Shown here in pieces: positions 48,226 to 62,138 of a stretch of DNA of 64,000 nucleotides. The translations under genes were made by a program, and so were the position numbers. Position 1 is the first letter of the stretch, and every line of letters starts with the position of its first letter. The notes beneath the pieces are model-generated. The model saw only the letters and a list, made by a program, of their open reading frames with translations. It was not told the origin of the DNA and did not search any database. This DNA is from Nematostella vectensis (taxonomy: Eukaryota > Cnidaria > Anthozoa > Actiniaria > Edwardsiidae), in assembly GCF_932526225.1 (NCBI RefSeq), contig NC_064044.1, forward strand, positions 13,887,453 to 13,951,452, in the 5' to 3' direction.

Positions 48226-50422
48226 ATGTGTATTCATTTTTGTACTATTTATCTCTAGGGTCTTTTTTGAAAAGGTGCCCTCCAGAGTAAGGCCGTGATT
48301 CGTTATTTGCTTATTTGAAGCAGAGCACAAGTCAATAACTTTTGATTGATTTTGATTCGCAAGTCGTAGCTTATCTATAAAACAATCTAGTTGAGTGTAA
48401 CCAAGTTAACAAAATACATCAAAAAGATTGTGAACAGGCGCGTACCCAGGATTGGCTGAGGAGGGGTGCGCAGTCATAGGAATCATTTAGAAAAAGCATA
48501 CTATTCGAAGATTTCTTAATAAGAAATGACCCCCTTTTTGGGCCACCAAGAGGGGTGGGGGGATGCGTGCGCATTCTGCGGAGGGAGCGAATGTTTTTTT
48601 TAGGGTTATTCGAGAGGGAACCCCTAAAAGCATTCACGAAGGCTTGTATTCTTTGATAATAATAGTCGAGTTAAATTTCACTTTGCTAATTCCGCTTATT
48701 AATCAAATCCAGATTATTAGTAAATAATCACCAAAGTTAATTCTTCTTAGAATGTAAGAAATCCATTGCTATAACTGCGGATTAAAATACGGTTTTTCAT
48801 CATTTTTCTTTTCTTTATTAATTATTATAAAGTATATCCTATATTTTGATGCTCTTTGCATAGGATCAAATAAGTATAATAATAATGATATTAATTGTAT
48901 AGTCAAGACTAGTGTTTGGCCATATTATAGTATTTGTAGGAATAGAAGAGGAAATAAAATGTAAATACAAGTGTTGGACCCGCTGTTACAACTGCAGACG
49001 CAGATGTAGATGTTACACCTACATTGCTGCGTTCACGCTATCGTTCCTTTTATAACATACCGCTACAGATCGGTACCCAGGGTTTTTCATGGGTACCGAT
49101 CTGTAGCGGTTTACAGACGAAGCTATAGAAAGTGCTGACAGAGTGCTTCTTTTGCAGTGTTTTGGACCTAGAGTCAAATTTCCCTTTGTCCGCATCATTT
49201 TGGATCAGCTATGGCCCGCCAGTCTGTGGCATTTTGGACGCGCACGGAAGATCACAAAAACGGTTCTTGTACCTGTCGCTGTTGGGATATTGCAAATGCA
49301 CAAATGTTCTTATAATAATAAGCACGTGATAAGGGGGGGGGGTTTAGGGCATGCTTTCTCCTGGGGACTTTCAACTCCTGCTTTTTCCACAAGCTTTATA
49401 AACGACAATTCTTCAGGGGAAGATCCCTATAAATTACTTCAGGAATAGCGCTCCTACTCATGCCGCATGTCCGCTGCTATAAAATCAAGTATTACTGCCA
49501 GCTGGGACGAAATAACCAAGGGAAAATGGTCAGCTAAATGGGTAAACGAATCCAAGCTCAAAGTTGTAGCCTGAGGCCTTTTCCACCTGTGTGCATTACT
49601 ACGCGACCACCGGAACTCGATCGGCGATTGGAGAATCGCCAATTCCAGCGGTAGCGTAGCAATTCATACAGTGATATATTCTTTCTGTATTTTAGGTACA
49701 AATTTTGTTTTACCTCGGATATTTGGGGGGGAGGTGTGGGTAAATTTTGCTCTCTCAAAGCTGTTGTTATACATGTCACTGGATTTACTAGTGACTAGAG
49801 CTAATATCATACATTTATCATTGCTTTGAGCACATACATGTGTGACAGGGTGGTATTTTGGGTTATTTTAGATTTTGCAAAAACTTTAAGTAAGCGATTT
49901 TTGGATTGCGATTATAATTGTTTTACGTATTTTACGGGTTGTTTCTCAAACGTGATTCTAATTCGATCCGTTCACGTTTAGGAATTTACTTTCAACATGT
50001 TTCAAATTCCTTTAGATTAGTATCAATAGCTTGATAGTGCTAATTAAATCAAGAAAGCGTCCTTTTACCATTTCCCAGGAAGATTAGTTTCTAAATTTGA
50101 CAGGACAATGGACGCTGAGTAATTTGAACGGTAGTAAATGTTAGCGTCCCTAGAAAAATGCGCGTCCCCAAGAGAGTATAAAAGCAGCTGTTTTTACAGT
50201 ATTAGTTAGTTTTTTTTTTTAATTTGAAATAATAGCTTAAGATTGTATTCATCTTTATCTGTACTCTATATCAACCCCACGGAAAATATTATCATCCATA
50301 TAGCAGATTTTACTGTTGGATGATTGAAAATGTAATTCAAGTTCGAAAATTAAAAATACACCACCAATTTTTTTCGGCAGTAAAAGATTCGTAGCACTAA
50401 CCCAGAGACTGAAACTATCGGC
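48226..50422. other. Second 3' flank in unit 3, without its gene
   Basis: From CATGTGTATTCATTTTTGTA the sequence repeats the 3' flank that normally begins about 110 bases after a TPR-CHAT stop codon, but no gene precedes it. It also matches 33660-34090 of unit 2. Contains the palindrome at 49059-49110 and a deletion at about 50220. Confidence 0.65.
49059..49110. repeat. Perfect palindrome with 21-base arms
   Basis: ACCGCTACAGATCGGTACCC plus A (49059-49079) is followed after ten bases by its exact complement (49090-49110). Units 1 and 2 have only the left arm. The right arm here replaces the DNA up to the TTTACAGACGAAGC of the inverted repeat element. Confidence 0.9.
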
Positions 50423-50568
50423 TCATTCCTTTGGAGTCTCCTCAGCTGGTGCCTCATCTTGCGCAGGCGCGGTATCTTGTTCTACTGGGGCCTCGCTTGC
50501 AGGCTGGTCTGTCGGAGCGTCTGGCCCAGTGTCTGCTGGTGGGCCGCCATCTTCTGCTGGTTGGTTTT
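50423..50568 (-). CDS. Candidate last exon, Pro/Ala/Glu/Asp-rich C-terminus, unit 3
   Basis: Third copy of the 146-base exon with the TGA stop and CACAG acceptor kept, nearly identical to 16605-16750. Confidence 0.4.
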
Positions 50569-52840
50569 CTGTGAAGCAAACGAAGGAATGAAGTCAGTGC
50601 CTCATCAACGGACGGCATCAAGATGATGACAAGGACCCTGACTATTTGGTCCTCTATGTGTTGATTTGTAGCTTGCTTTCTTAAGAATTGTTTGCCAAAC
50701 AGTTTACGGCTCCTCTGATATTGAAGCTTGAAGATAACGTCACAGAAACTGAAATAAAATCATTCAAAAAATCTGTGAGAAGCGCACTATCTGAAATACA
50801 ACATTTAGTTCTATTTACTTTTATTACAGCCTCACGAATATCACCAATATCTTGATATGATGTATTTTCGGCGGCAAACAGGCCTCAAAATTTTATTTTT
50901 GTCAATCGAAAACTATTCTATCAAAAATAGTTTTAGCGAAGAAAAACGAAAAGCTTATTTCTACTTTTTTCTCCCCTTTAGATCCTCTCTCCACTGACAA
51001 CAATCCCCTACCCCTCCCCCCTTTATTTCATCCACCACCCTAGATGCCATTGGTACGAATACCCACTTTTAACCAAAACCCCATAGCGCGTGATTTAGAC
51101 CTGCAAAGATGTCTGGTTGTGTTTTTCTCTTGCTCGTAATCCTATGCACGTCTTCAGAATGTCTAAATGATTAAATTAAGTGTGTTTTTTTCTTCTTTCC
51201 TTCTTTCGTTTTTAGAGCAAGCTACCAACATACTGACAGCAATGTTTCATTTATAGAATTTATGTGATTACGATGACTTGGGAGGCACAATTCCGGCCCT
51301 GTCCTTGAGGAACTAATTGAAGCAGATGAATTGCAAATTTCATATGGAATAAAAGAATGGACTACCATAATGACTTTCACCTCGTAATTATGCTGAAAAC
51401 TGACACAAAACAAGTAAAGTTAAAGGTGCTTTCCAATTTTGCCAGTATAGACGTTAACAAATAATGAAATTATTAGTATCTGTGCACAACATGGTGGCGT
51501 CATTTGTGTGGTTTTATTACTCGATATTCCATAATAATGAAATATTCAATATTCACGAGAAGTATCTAAGTGTTTATTTAGGCGACAATATCTCTAAAAA
51601 TATTTGTCCGATTTCTGGGAAATGAAAGGGTTGTTTAAAGGAGGGTATGATAATTGTATGTGATTCAGAACAACTTGTGCTTGATATGAAACCGCGAACA
51701 GTTCCACCAACAATCATACACTAGAAAATTGATACCACACACTAAAAAAAAATAATTTAAGATCTTTCTCCGATTTTCCTATAAATGGCACCCATAAAAG
51801 TGATCACAATATGGGAGTAGTGGTTTTATTTCCCAGATACCTACCTGGTATATTCAGTGCAGGCATTTCTAGTGGTACAATCTTTTGTTTAATTTAGAGC
51901 CAAGCGGGAACGATATGTAAGTACCCATTATATTGTTCATCAGGCTTAGTGTCCGTTGGTGGGTCATATACGTTTTCGTATGCGAGATTATCATCTACAA
52001 TGTACAATCTACGAGTTTATTACAAATCTTCTGGAAATGCAACAGCTAGAGAGATCTATTTTACAGGAACGCCCACTCTAGGTTAGAGAGCATGAGGCTC
52101 TAACAATTTGGTCTTTATGCCTTGACTGCATGTAGCTTGTTTAGGATAATTATGCAATTTATGTTCTACTTTATTCCATGATTAGAGTTCAAATATTATT
52201 GTAAGCTCTAACAGGGCCACAATGGCACATTTATGCATGTATATTTTCTCCCACGCGCTTTTTAGGTAAAATTCCTAATTTTAGATTCAATTAATTATAT
52301 TTTACTTTACAATCGTTTTACAATAAAATCACCATAATCATCGAGTTGGTTTTCCGTGGTTTTCCGTATTTTCGACCCGTAAAATTCGCCGCTCAATTTT
52401 CCCGACTTTGGCTGGCCCAGTGGCATATAAAGTTTGGAACTCCTTCCCAGGCCGCTCGCGCTGGTCATAGTTACACCGTAGTTGTAAATAAGTTTATCCG
52501 AACGGAAAAGTACGGATTTCTATCATAGTATCCAATCATAAACTATAGAAGAAAGACTGCCATAGTGCAGAGCTCCAGACAGTCGCACTCAAATAACGGA
52601 GATATCATTCTCGAAATGTATGTAGAAATCATTACACATTCCTGTAAATGGTTAATTGTTTGGCATCTTTATGGAAACATTTAGCACGAAAAACGGTATC
52701 CGGCAATCGCTGATTGGAGCGGAACTATATATAAACATTCTGTTTTCCTTCTGTTGGAATTTGCTGGTCAAAGAAGATATCTCTATTATCCAGAAAGAGT
52801 GCGATTTTTTGTCATAACAATCCACGTCCGCGCATTGTAA
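50569..52840. other. Distal 3' flank of unit 3
   Basis: Matches 16751-19340 of unit 1 with deletions near 50680 and 50955. It holds the unit 3 version of the signal-peptide-like frame (ATG 51109), which stops after 21 codons because the donor is changed. No other gene is supported. Confidence 0.5.
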
Positions 52841-52852
52841 TGCGCATGCGCA
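52841..52852. promoter_or_regulatory. NRF-1-like palindrome
   Basis: TGCGCATGCGCA matches the NRF-1 consensus perfectly. The unit 1 equivalent (19347-19358) has one mismatch. No gene start is evident nearby. Confidence 0.25.
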
Positions 52853-52886
52853 ACAGAATAGTCCCTTGTTGCACGACTAGGCATGA

Positions 52887-53013
<127 letters not shown>

Positions 53014-53411
53014 CTTCAAACAAAGCTTGGGATATAGTAAAAATTTGATCATTGTTCAATTTAATTTGTTTATTCATAACCTTTTCATAACTAGATTCCT
53101 GTGTATTTTCCTTTTGAGAAAGACATGACGCAATGCTTCTGCATACTAAGAAGGGGAGCCCCCGCCAATCTGACTTTCACTTTCGCTAGTAGAATTTCCT
53201 GTTTGAGTGTTAGCGGGGCTCACATTTACTCAGTTCACTGGCTTTTGGACTTATAGAGCCTGCATCGCTTAACTCATCAATAGCAGGCTTCGTCATTTCT
53301 TTATTGCATTAGCTTCTAAAACCAGCACAAGCGGTAAGCTGATTTGTCGGTTGTGATTCCGTTCTCTTATTTGCTAGTGTCATGGCTATTTTATCTTCTC
53401 ACTTTTGTAAT

Positions 53412-53648
53412 TGTGTAGTTCCAGAAAATATCCATACGCCCCATGGAGGGATTGGAAACTCCGGAGGGGGTGGGGGGTCAAACGCCCAGGAATTTCCAGA
53501 GGGGAAGACGGGTGAAATGCCCTTTTTCCTTTACAGTTAACGTATTTATTTTTTTTCCAGCGCGTTGGAAATTCCAGAGGGGTGGGGGTTCATACCTCAG
53601 AACCCCTCCTTGGGGGAGGGGGTATGAATATTTTTTTAGAACTACACA
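53412..53648. mobile_element. MITE-like element, unit 4
   Basis: Same element and site as in units 1 and 2, with several substitutions in the interior and a left end nearer the consensus (TGTGTAGTTCCAG). Confidence 0.75.
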
Positions 53649-53802
53649 TTCAGCCTTCGCATAGCCGTTTTCACCCGCTCGACTTGTACAATAAGTGCTT
53701 AAATCATCAATCAGGATTTGACACGAGTGGTGGGTATTGAGTGCCTTCTCAGTAAAAATTCGTAGACAGCATTTAGCGTTCCATGGTAATTCTCTAGGGT
53801 TA

Positions 53803-53920
53803 GGGGGGCACGATATAAGAGACATTAAGAAAACTGGGGGGGGGGGCACGATATAAGAGACCTTAGAAAACTGGGGGGGGGGGGCACGATATAAGAGACC
53901 TTAGAAAACTGGAAGAGGGG
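53803..53920. repeat. 38-base tandem repeat, three copies, unit 4
   Basis: CACGATATAAGAGAC recurs at 53809, 53847 and 53885, separated by AAACTGGGG-type G runs. Confidence 0.85.
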
Positions 53921-53982
53921 GTCACAGCCATATTTGTGTAACATATCACAGGCGTTCCATGGGGTTGCCTTCGTTGATGTAG

Positions 53983-54415
53983 AACCTTTAAAAGAAAAAG
54001 TCGACAACAACGCAGATTTATGTTTTTAGAACGATATTTCGGCAGGCCAATACCTGCCTTCTTCAGGTTATAAATGAGTTACAATGGCATGTTATAGCTA
54101 GTATATGTACAAAGTTCATTGATGATTAACTAACAAAAGGTAAAAATAGTAATTGAGTGACAAAGTACAAAGTTCATTGATGATTAACTAACAAAAGGTA
54201 AAAATAGTAATTGAGTGACTTATGGAAGATGGTAAATAGGGTGGTGTGGATTACTAAGTAGCTAAACGGTTTCTTCACGCCGGTTGAGGCCACCGGGTTA
54301 ATCTGCGTTGTTGTCGACTTTTTCTTTTAAAGGTTTTATTAATTAATCAACTGTCGACGCAGACCACAAGGTCCGACGCACACCAGCAGATAGAGGCTGT
54401 CCGGTGGTTTCTTCC
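53983..54415. mobile_element. Inserted element with inverted ends, unit 4
   Basis: The left 36 bases (AACCTTTAAAAGAAAAAGTC and onward) are exactly complementary to the right end at about 54303-54338. Inside are CGATATTTCGGCAGGCC...GCCTTCTTCAGG, a pattern I associate with retroelement ends in invertebrates, and a 58-base direct repeat (54108 and 54166). The phrase CGTTGATGTAGAA occurs on both outer sides (about 53970 and 54416) and may be a target duplication. It has no coding capacity. The family is uncertain: a Penelope-like remnant or a foldback element. Confidence 0.5.
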
Positions 54416-57050
54416 TACGTTGATGTAGAATTGCACAGTCTATTTGTCATCATCTCTCGTAATATGTGTGGTCTGAAATGAAGATCGATCTTTGTGTCTT
54501 GTGTGTATTGTTTACATTCGTTTTAAGGCAAATAGAGAATAGGAAACAAGGCGTCAGATATCGCATACAAGATCAAATCTAACTCTAGACGATCATGCTG
54601 ATCGTGAAGTTGGGCCAGCTCCATGAAAGTGGAATAAAAATGCGTAATAAACATTTTATGAAATAAAAGATTGAAAGGAAATTGGTGTTTAATAAGTCGT
54701 GTATTTGTCATCATCACAATTTACAATAAAAAAGAACAACTTATTTATTTACTATAGTAAATATACTGTAAAAATATAAATCAGTCAGTTTTCCATGCTT
54801 TCCATTGTTATGAACAATGAGGACATCTGCATCATAAATGTTACCTCTTATGATACTCAGGGATAACTTTGCACGCTTTGCACCTTTGGGCCTCCTGTGC
54901 TATCGGACCTCATGATATCTATGACCTCACGTGGTTGCGTTCGTAAAGCATGATGGGGCCTATATACGACGTTACCAGATAGATTGAAGAAAAGGTATAA
55001 CCATAGTCGGTTCGCCTATGGCTAGCCCCACTAAACCCCATACTTTAAGCCGAAGTGGACTACTGTTCAAACATACCTTGACGCTGATTGGCTTATCTAA
55101 ACCATGTTGCATTCCCAAGTATTCCTTTGAGAGCTGAACAAGGAAGGGATGTCTAGAGGTCAGAGAATTAGCTCCAAAACGCCAATTCTCGAGTAGAAAG
55201 GAATTAAGGGCGAGCGTGAAACGCGCCAGGAATAAAGACCAAAAACCCGTTGATCTGCCTGAAGTATTCGGTATTTTTATGTTTCTTGTCATACCTTTCA
55301 CAACACGGGCACAGAACAAATTGCAGATATACATATAATACCACAAGTATCCCAGTCAACCCTGCGCTCAGGATCTAGTTTTAGACCCCCCCCCCCCCCC
55401 CCCTTGCCCCTATAGGTCTAGGAGCGTCGAGTTTTGCATTTCTTAACCAGTAGGATTTTTTTCCTGTTGCAACAAAGAACTCTCAAAATCTCGATGGTAT
55501 CATGAGAAGATGAACTGTTTTAAAAAAACAACAACAATCATTTGTTGCATTTTGAATCTCATAACCTTAATTTCCTAGCATATCATACCATACCCCAGTT
55601 GAATCTGTCTATATTAGGTTCTAAGACGCGTATTATTATGGATAGATACCTGTGTATTTTCCTCTTGAGAAAGCCTGGTACCCACATGACGTAATGTTTC
55701 TGCAATCCTTTCACTTTCACTTAGTAGAATTTCCTTTTTGCGTGTTTAGCGAGGTTCACATTTACTGGCTTTTGGACTTATAGAACCTGCGTGTTACCGT
55801 CTACCATCGCTTAAATTGTCAATAGCAAGCTTCATCATTGTATTGACATTTTAGCGTCAATAACCAACACAAGCAGTAAGCTGAATTTGGATTTGTCGGT
55901 TGTGACTCCGTTACTTGGTTGCTTGTGTTATGGCTAACTTTTCCTTTGTCTTTTGAACCTCAGCCTTCGAAAGCCGTCTTCATTCGCTCGACTTGTGCAA
56001 AGAGAGCTTTATCACTTCTTTTTTGTTCTTTTCACCTCCGGGATTTGATTTGATTGGTGAGTACCTTCTCAGTTAAATGTCGTAATCAGCACTAGCGAGC
56101 CATGCTAATTCTTACCATGTTTCACTGTCATTTCTCCTTCGCCTAATAGGCTAGATTAAACACACAGTACTGTTTGTAATATAGACAAACATATATATTG
56201 GGTACATAGATTTATAGGTTGTATAATAACATTAAAATAAATATAGGACATATACCGTAATGATTTGAATATGCGCCCTCTTTTAAATAAGCGTCACTCT
56301 CAAAACAATATGCAAAAAATGAGAGCCCCTACTGAAGCGAGGCTATAGTTCTGTATGTTTGCCAGATTATACAAAAATCGGGCGAATTCTTTGGCTCCAA
56401 CATTTAACGAGTTTGTTGCTTTTTAGCGCATTTGGGTCCCATATCAACTCTAATTTCCAACTCTTTCGCACCTTATAACATCTTGCGCGTAAGTTAATCT
56501 AAGAGGAAACCTGTTTCATAGTTTGTTGTTGATAAAAGGAAATTATATTTCTAAGAAGATAGAGAAACCCTGTTCGCACCATGGAACTACCATGGTTGTA
56601 CCACGGTTAGGATACTTTGTCAGCGATTTCTTAATAAAATAACCAAAAATGCATTCCCAATTTGTATTGAATATTGTATTCAGCGAATAAAATATCTCTA
56701 ACCTTTGTGCGAAATGTCTCCTGCCTCCCAATTCAGCGAAATCCTTTTTCGTTATATTTCTATTTCTCTTGTCTAAAAACCCACGCGATGGTTGTTTTCA
56801 ACTCTTCAAACATTTGAACAGTACTGAGTAACCATAGCGTCTTGAGTGTTCGTGACTAGCCCGAACGCTCTCCGAACCTAACTTCGTATTTAGGTTCTAT
56901 ATAAAATAGGAAGGGAGTGAAGCAACGCTCGATTCCATTGTTCGAAAACCTGCCTAGTTACGGCCAATGTTGTGATGTTGGTGTGAGACATGATTGATGA
57001 GTGACAGCTCACTTTCTCTTTGAACTTTTACCTCGCCGCCGACACACGCC

Positions 57051-57100
57051 TACCCTGGTCCCAGAGCCTTGAGCATCTCCGAGGCTCTGGGACCAGGGTA
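57051..57100. mobile_element. 50-base foldback element, unit 4
   Basis: Perfect stem and flanking ACACACGCC duplicates, identical to unit 1. Confidence 0.6.
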
Positions 57101-59156
57101 ACACACGCCCAACCTCACATAAGCATTTTTCTTACAAGATGTATCTAGCCCACCGTTCTACGTCATCGCAATGCCTAGTTACCAGAATACTTTCTGCATA
57201 ATTTAAAACTGTGTCATGGCCGCCATCTTGAATTTTAAGATTCCAGCTCTCAGATCAATGTTATTTGTGGAGTTAAAGGCCCGATTCGCGATTCGATAAC
57301 TGTATATTTTACCATAGCCTCAATTTCTACCAAGTTATTGTGGAAAATTATCTCAGCTTGGATTGATTTCGCTTTATTTACTTGTGTTAATACATTTGCA
57401 ACCCGAATAGACCCGATACACGTGAGGGTCGAGATTAGAGTTAATGTGCTGACTGCTTTACACTTACACATACAGTTTACCTTAAGACTTAATTGAATGT
57501 GCTCTGGACACTCATGAATGGTCTTGAGGTATTTACCTTTATTGCTTCATCTATCTTGAAATTGAAGTAGTTTGAAGTAGTTTGTCGATGAATGAATCCC
57601 AAAGAATAGGCTACTTAGATCGGACACTTGACCGGGTACCCATAAGATGAATTTTGTTTTCTTACTATAAAATATCTTGATCTCTGTCATTGAATGTCAT
57701 ATCATTTTTACCACTTCGATTCCAATTAAGTACAGAATATGTGTGACTTAAATTGAGACAAGTGCCATCAGAATATCAAGCAGTTTTCATCAATACTTAG
57801 GTGTCAAAAGTCTTGTACTAGAAAAGTTAAAATCCTGCTGCTTTGGCTTTGGTATCTATTTAGAGGTAAACATGAAAATGAAGTCTATGAAAATTATTTT
57901 GGTACTTTGGCGCTTTTTTTTGGGTGCTTCCTTTAGATGAGTATTGTTATTTTCCTTAAATACCTTTATTTTTAATTGAATGTCATTTTATTTTTATGGA
58001 ACATTTTCAATTAAATCTAGATAATTGTGCCGTCTTGAAAATATGTATATAATCTAATTTAAAGTCTGGATATTCTATAGCCCTCTCATTTGACTTCAAA
58101 ATAAATAAATGTTGTTGTTTACTTTGCACTTACATAAATAAAATGATAATTTTCAATAAAATTATATTGTTAGTACAATATGACTGGCTTTAGGTGTTAA
58201 AATAAATTTACCCCTAAGTGATTGCACATCAAGGGCTGTGAACCAAATAATTTTTTAAGAAATAACAATTTGAAAACACATTCTCAGCTTTCCTTAATTT
58301 TATTACTGTGCTAACTCTGCTTTGGGGATAGTATTTTTAAGATTTTTACCCCGTAAAAGATAGGACAATCAGTCCCATTCATGCAGCACACCTCAAGTCC
58401 ACCCCCCACCTGAAAAGATGATGCTCTTACCTTTCTTACCCCAATAAGTGTTGTGATATGACAATTACAATACAAACCAAGATTGTATATATATTTTATC
58501 ATATACAAAGTGGGCAGTAAAATCTTTGTCATACATGTCAGAACACAGGGCCAAAACAAGTTGCAGATCTCAGGTATACCAGTCAACCCTGCGCGCAGGG
58601 TCTAGTTCAATTAGAGATATCATTTATATGTATAGCTCTTCGATTTTCAGTATAATGATGTAAGATATGTCGATGTTTTGCAAGCCGCAGACGACTTTTG
58701 CTTCGCTTCAGTTTTGCCTCGTAATTTAAATTACACGAAAGACCTGTTTCGAAAGGAACGTCTTGTTCGTCTCGCCAGACACTGTTTGGGATAGGGATAC
58801 ATCCACCATACATATTCATATAAATAAATCCGCATGCGGCGCAAATTCTAGAGGCAGGAGGCAACCAGAAACGACAATTTTTTTTATATGTTCCAAGAGT
58901 GAATTTGTCTGCGAATTTTGCTGGAAACTTACTATTCGGTGCAGATTCGAACTAATTCTTTAATTAGCTTTGAACTAATTTAAAAAAAGATCCTATAAAA
59001 TTTTTTGAAAAAACACAAAATACGTTTTTAACTGTCATAAAGTGTTAACATAAATACTAGTACATTGTTAACCGTAATGCTAATAAAAAGAAATTGAAGA
59101 GCTTGGGCTTCCTGTGGATAAACCTAAATTCGTCTGTTATTCAGACTAGCTAATGA

Positions 59157-59167
59157 GGGGAATCCCC
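59157..59167. promoter_or_regulatory. kappa-B-like site, unit 4
   Basis: GGGGAATCCCC is kept here although the base before the G run has changed (ATGAGGGG rather than ATGGGGGG). Confidence 0.3.
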
Positions 59168-62138
59168 TACAAACGTTTCAGATTTGCATTTCAAATTTCC
59201 TACATTTATTTGTTTGTTCGTATTTTGTGCAAAGCATCATTTGATCTTCAACTACAGCCCTGATGTAGTGTCGAATTGTGCTTAAAGGCAAGTTGAACAA
59301 GGTGAAATCAAGTTAAAACTTTCGGGAAAGGAACCTCTATGTATCATTACACTCGAAAGCTTCATACCAAGCATTATTGAACGAGGTATGGATTTTGTCA
59401 GTTCTATAACAGACTATTTGGTGTTATGGTTACGGTTTTCTGTACTTACTTTGGACTTGCGAAGTCATCTTTTGTTTGTGTACTGTGGAAAAAATAGTTT
59501 CCATCACTCCTACGCTTACAACTCACTGTTTATAAGTTTTGAATCTTCTCTAGGTTTCTAGGACGGCTCTTTACTCTGTTGTGCGCAGATATCTATAACC
59601 AAAGCCTCTTGTAAATGTGTCTTGACATTTTCATACAAGTAATAATCTAATAGGAACTCTATTGTAATCCTATTTTTTTTGCTGATAAAAGAAAACTATA
59701 TATATTTCTAAAAAGAGAAGGGAAGCCTTAGTTTCTTAGATTCTGCAATAGGTAATTTATTCATAATGTATCTCTTTCGTTAGGCGTGAAGCTTGCAAGT
59801 AACTTGTAGCGTGTTCCGCCATTAAAATTAGAGATTGCTGTTACTTGTCATTGAGCGATGTCTGCGGTTTTGTATAAAGGACAGCATACATTTTGAGATA
59901 CAGGGTTTTGTGTGTGTTTTTTCGACATTACGTCGAAAAGCCAGTGAGAGTCAATTTGCCCGCGAAGTTTGCTGGGAACCTAGCCTTAGATTCGAACTCG
60001 GATATTTTCTTGAATTAGAATTTTTTAGGGAAAGTTCATTTATTATACCGAGAGGGGTGGGGGGTGGGGGAGGGGGGGGATGGGGTGAGGATACTGTTGG
60101 GGGCCCTCGATAAATTTTCAACGTCTAAAGGCGGGAGCGTCGAAAGTGTATGGGCTTTTAAAACGGGGGTCACTGATTTCGTCGGGTTTTGTCTCCTCTA
60201 TATAATTTGACCAAGGGTCAAATCAGACTTTTTGGTCCAACGAGTCTCATCGGTTTGGGGGTAGTTATTGGCACGCACAATCCAGGAGAGCCACGTTTTA
60301 TCTATGCAATTCAATGCCTTCACTTTTTCTGAATTAATATTTTCAGCGAATTCTTTCCCCTCCACTTCCTGACCAGCTTGCAGCTAATCTCTTGCTCGCA
60401 TTCCTTTGACATTGTCTTTTGCGTTCCTTCCTTCCTTTCCTCCTTCCTTCTTTGTTTTTCTGGAGGGTTGTGTGTGTGTGTGTGTGTGGGGGGTTCCTAA
60501 AATATGGAGGAAGCATTAGGGGGGCATGAGAAATTTTGTTCCTCCTGAAGGGGGGGGGGGGGGGGGGGCAACAAATTTTATCCCTTACTTTTATCAAAAT
60601 CCTTACGCTCCCCCCCCTCGGGATAATAAATGAACTTTTCCTTAGAAACACTATTAAAAAGACACTGTCAGAGAACACTCAAAATGCCTAAGCGTAAATA
60701 CCAGTTCATTGTTTACCATAACGTCCACAGAGACAAATTTTAGAAATGCAGTTTTTAGGGGGTTATTTTTTTCATTTCCATACCCAGAGGAGGGGGGGGG
60801 GGGGGGTAATTTTTTTATCTTGTTCCACGTGAGATACCGACCAGGCGATCTGCCTTATTACACATAATTTTCGCGGCGTCAAAATTTCGAGATTTTGAGA
60901 TGGCGATATTTCGCGACACTTTATTTTCGCGATTTTCCTATTTTCGTAAAAACCCGATCACTTTATTTTCGCGATTTCGCGATTTTTGGGATAATAAAAT
61001 CAAGCAAAACAAATTTAATGGAATGGAATTAATGTGCTGTAATCATCAAAACTCATTTGCAACAAAAAGATGCGTTGGCTAAATTTATTTTCATAAAAAT
61101 CTATAATCTTATAAATCAAACTCATCAGGTGTATCATAAAGCTTATAAACGACTAATACTCCCCCACTTAATTTTCGCGATCCTAATTTTCGCGACACTT
61201 AATTTTCGCCAATCTTTTAAAAGTGTAATAAGATATGAGCAATTGAATGAAATTTGTAGATTTTCAGCGGATTTATAATTATAAAAGAAAAAAAAAACTG
61301 TTAATTTTTTCTTAAGCAGGACGATGTTCCGTTGAATCAAAAATACGGGGGGGGGGGGGAATGGTGGTAATTTTTAAGACGTCATGATTTCTGAGGGGGG
61401 TCTAAATTTTATCTATTACAATCTATTACAAATTTTATTTATTACATTTTTAGGGGGGTAAAAGTTTTAATCTTGGATTTATTAAAAAAAACACCGCCCC
61501 CTCCTCCCCCCCCCCCTTCCCCCCGTGGAAGTAAATAACGATCGGTCCCTTACACTTGGAAGTTCCATATCAAGCATTGAACGAGGTATGGATTTTGTCA
61601 GTTCTATAACAGACTTTTTAGTATTTATGGTTACGGCTCTCTATTCTTACTTTGGACTTTGCGAAGTCCTTTTTTGTTTGTGTCCTGTGGAAAAATAGCT
61701 TCCATCACTTCTTTTCTTACGACTTTAATGAGTGTTCACTCTGTTTAAGTTTTGAATCTTCTCCAGGTTACTAGGACGGCTCTTTACTCTATTATGTGAA
61801 GAAATCTACGTCTCCAAAACAAGTTCTCTTAGAAATGCATCGTGACATGAAAAAAACTAGTAATAATCTAAGAGGAAGCCTATTTTAATTTTCTAATAAA
61901 AGAAAACCATATATATTTCTAACAGACATATATATTTCTAACAGGAACACTTATAGTTTGTTAGTTCTTTAGATTCTGCATTAGGTAATTTATTCATAAT
62001 GTACTTCAATCTGATGATCGCTAGGCGTGAAGCTTGCAAGTAACTTTAGTGAGTTCCGCTATAGGCTCTATTTCCAGTCGTCGCTAGGCCTTGTCGGCCC
62101 TACTAACGGTTGGATCAATGGTCACACACGCTTGTCCG

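Larger units (their letters stand above)
54416..62100. other. Spacer of unit 4 upstream of TPR-CHAT copy 4
   Basis: The first 550 bases or so are specific to this unit. From about 54990 it matches 530 onward of unit 1. A GT microsatellite (60470-60488) replaces a G tract of the other units. No gene recognised. Confidence 0.5.
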
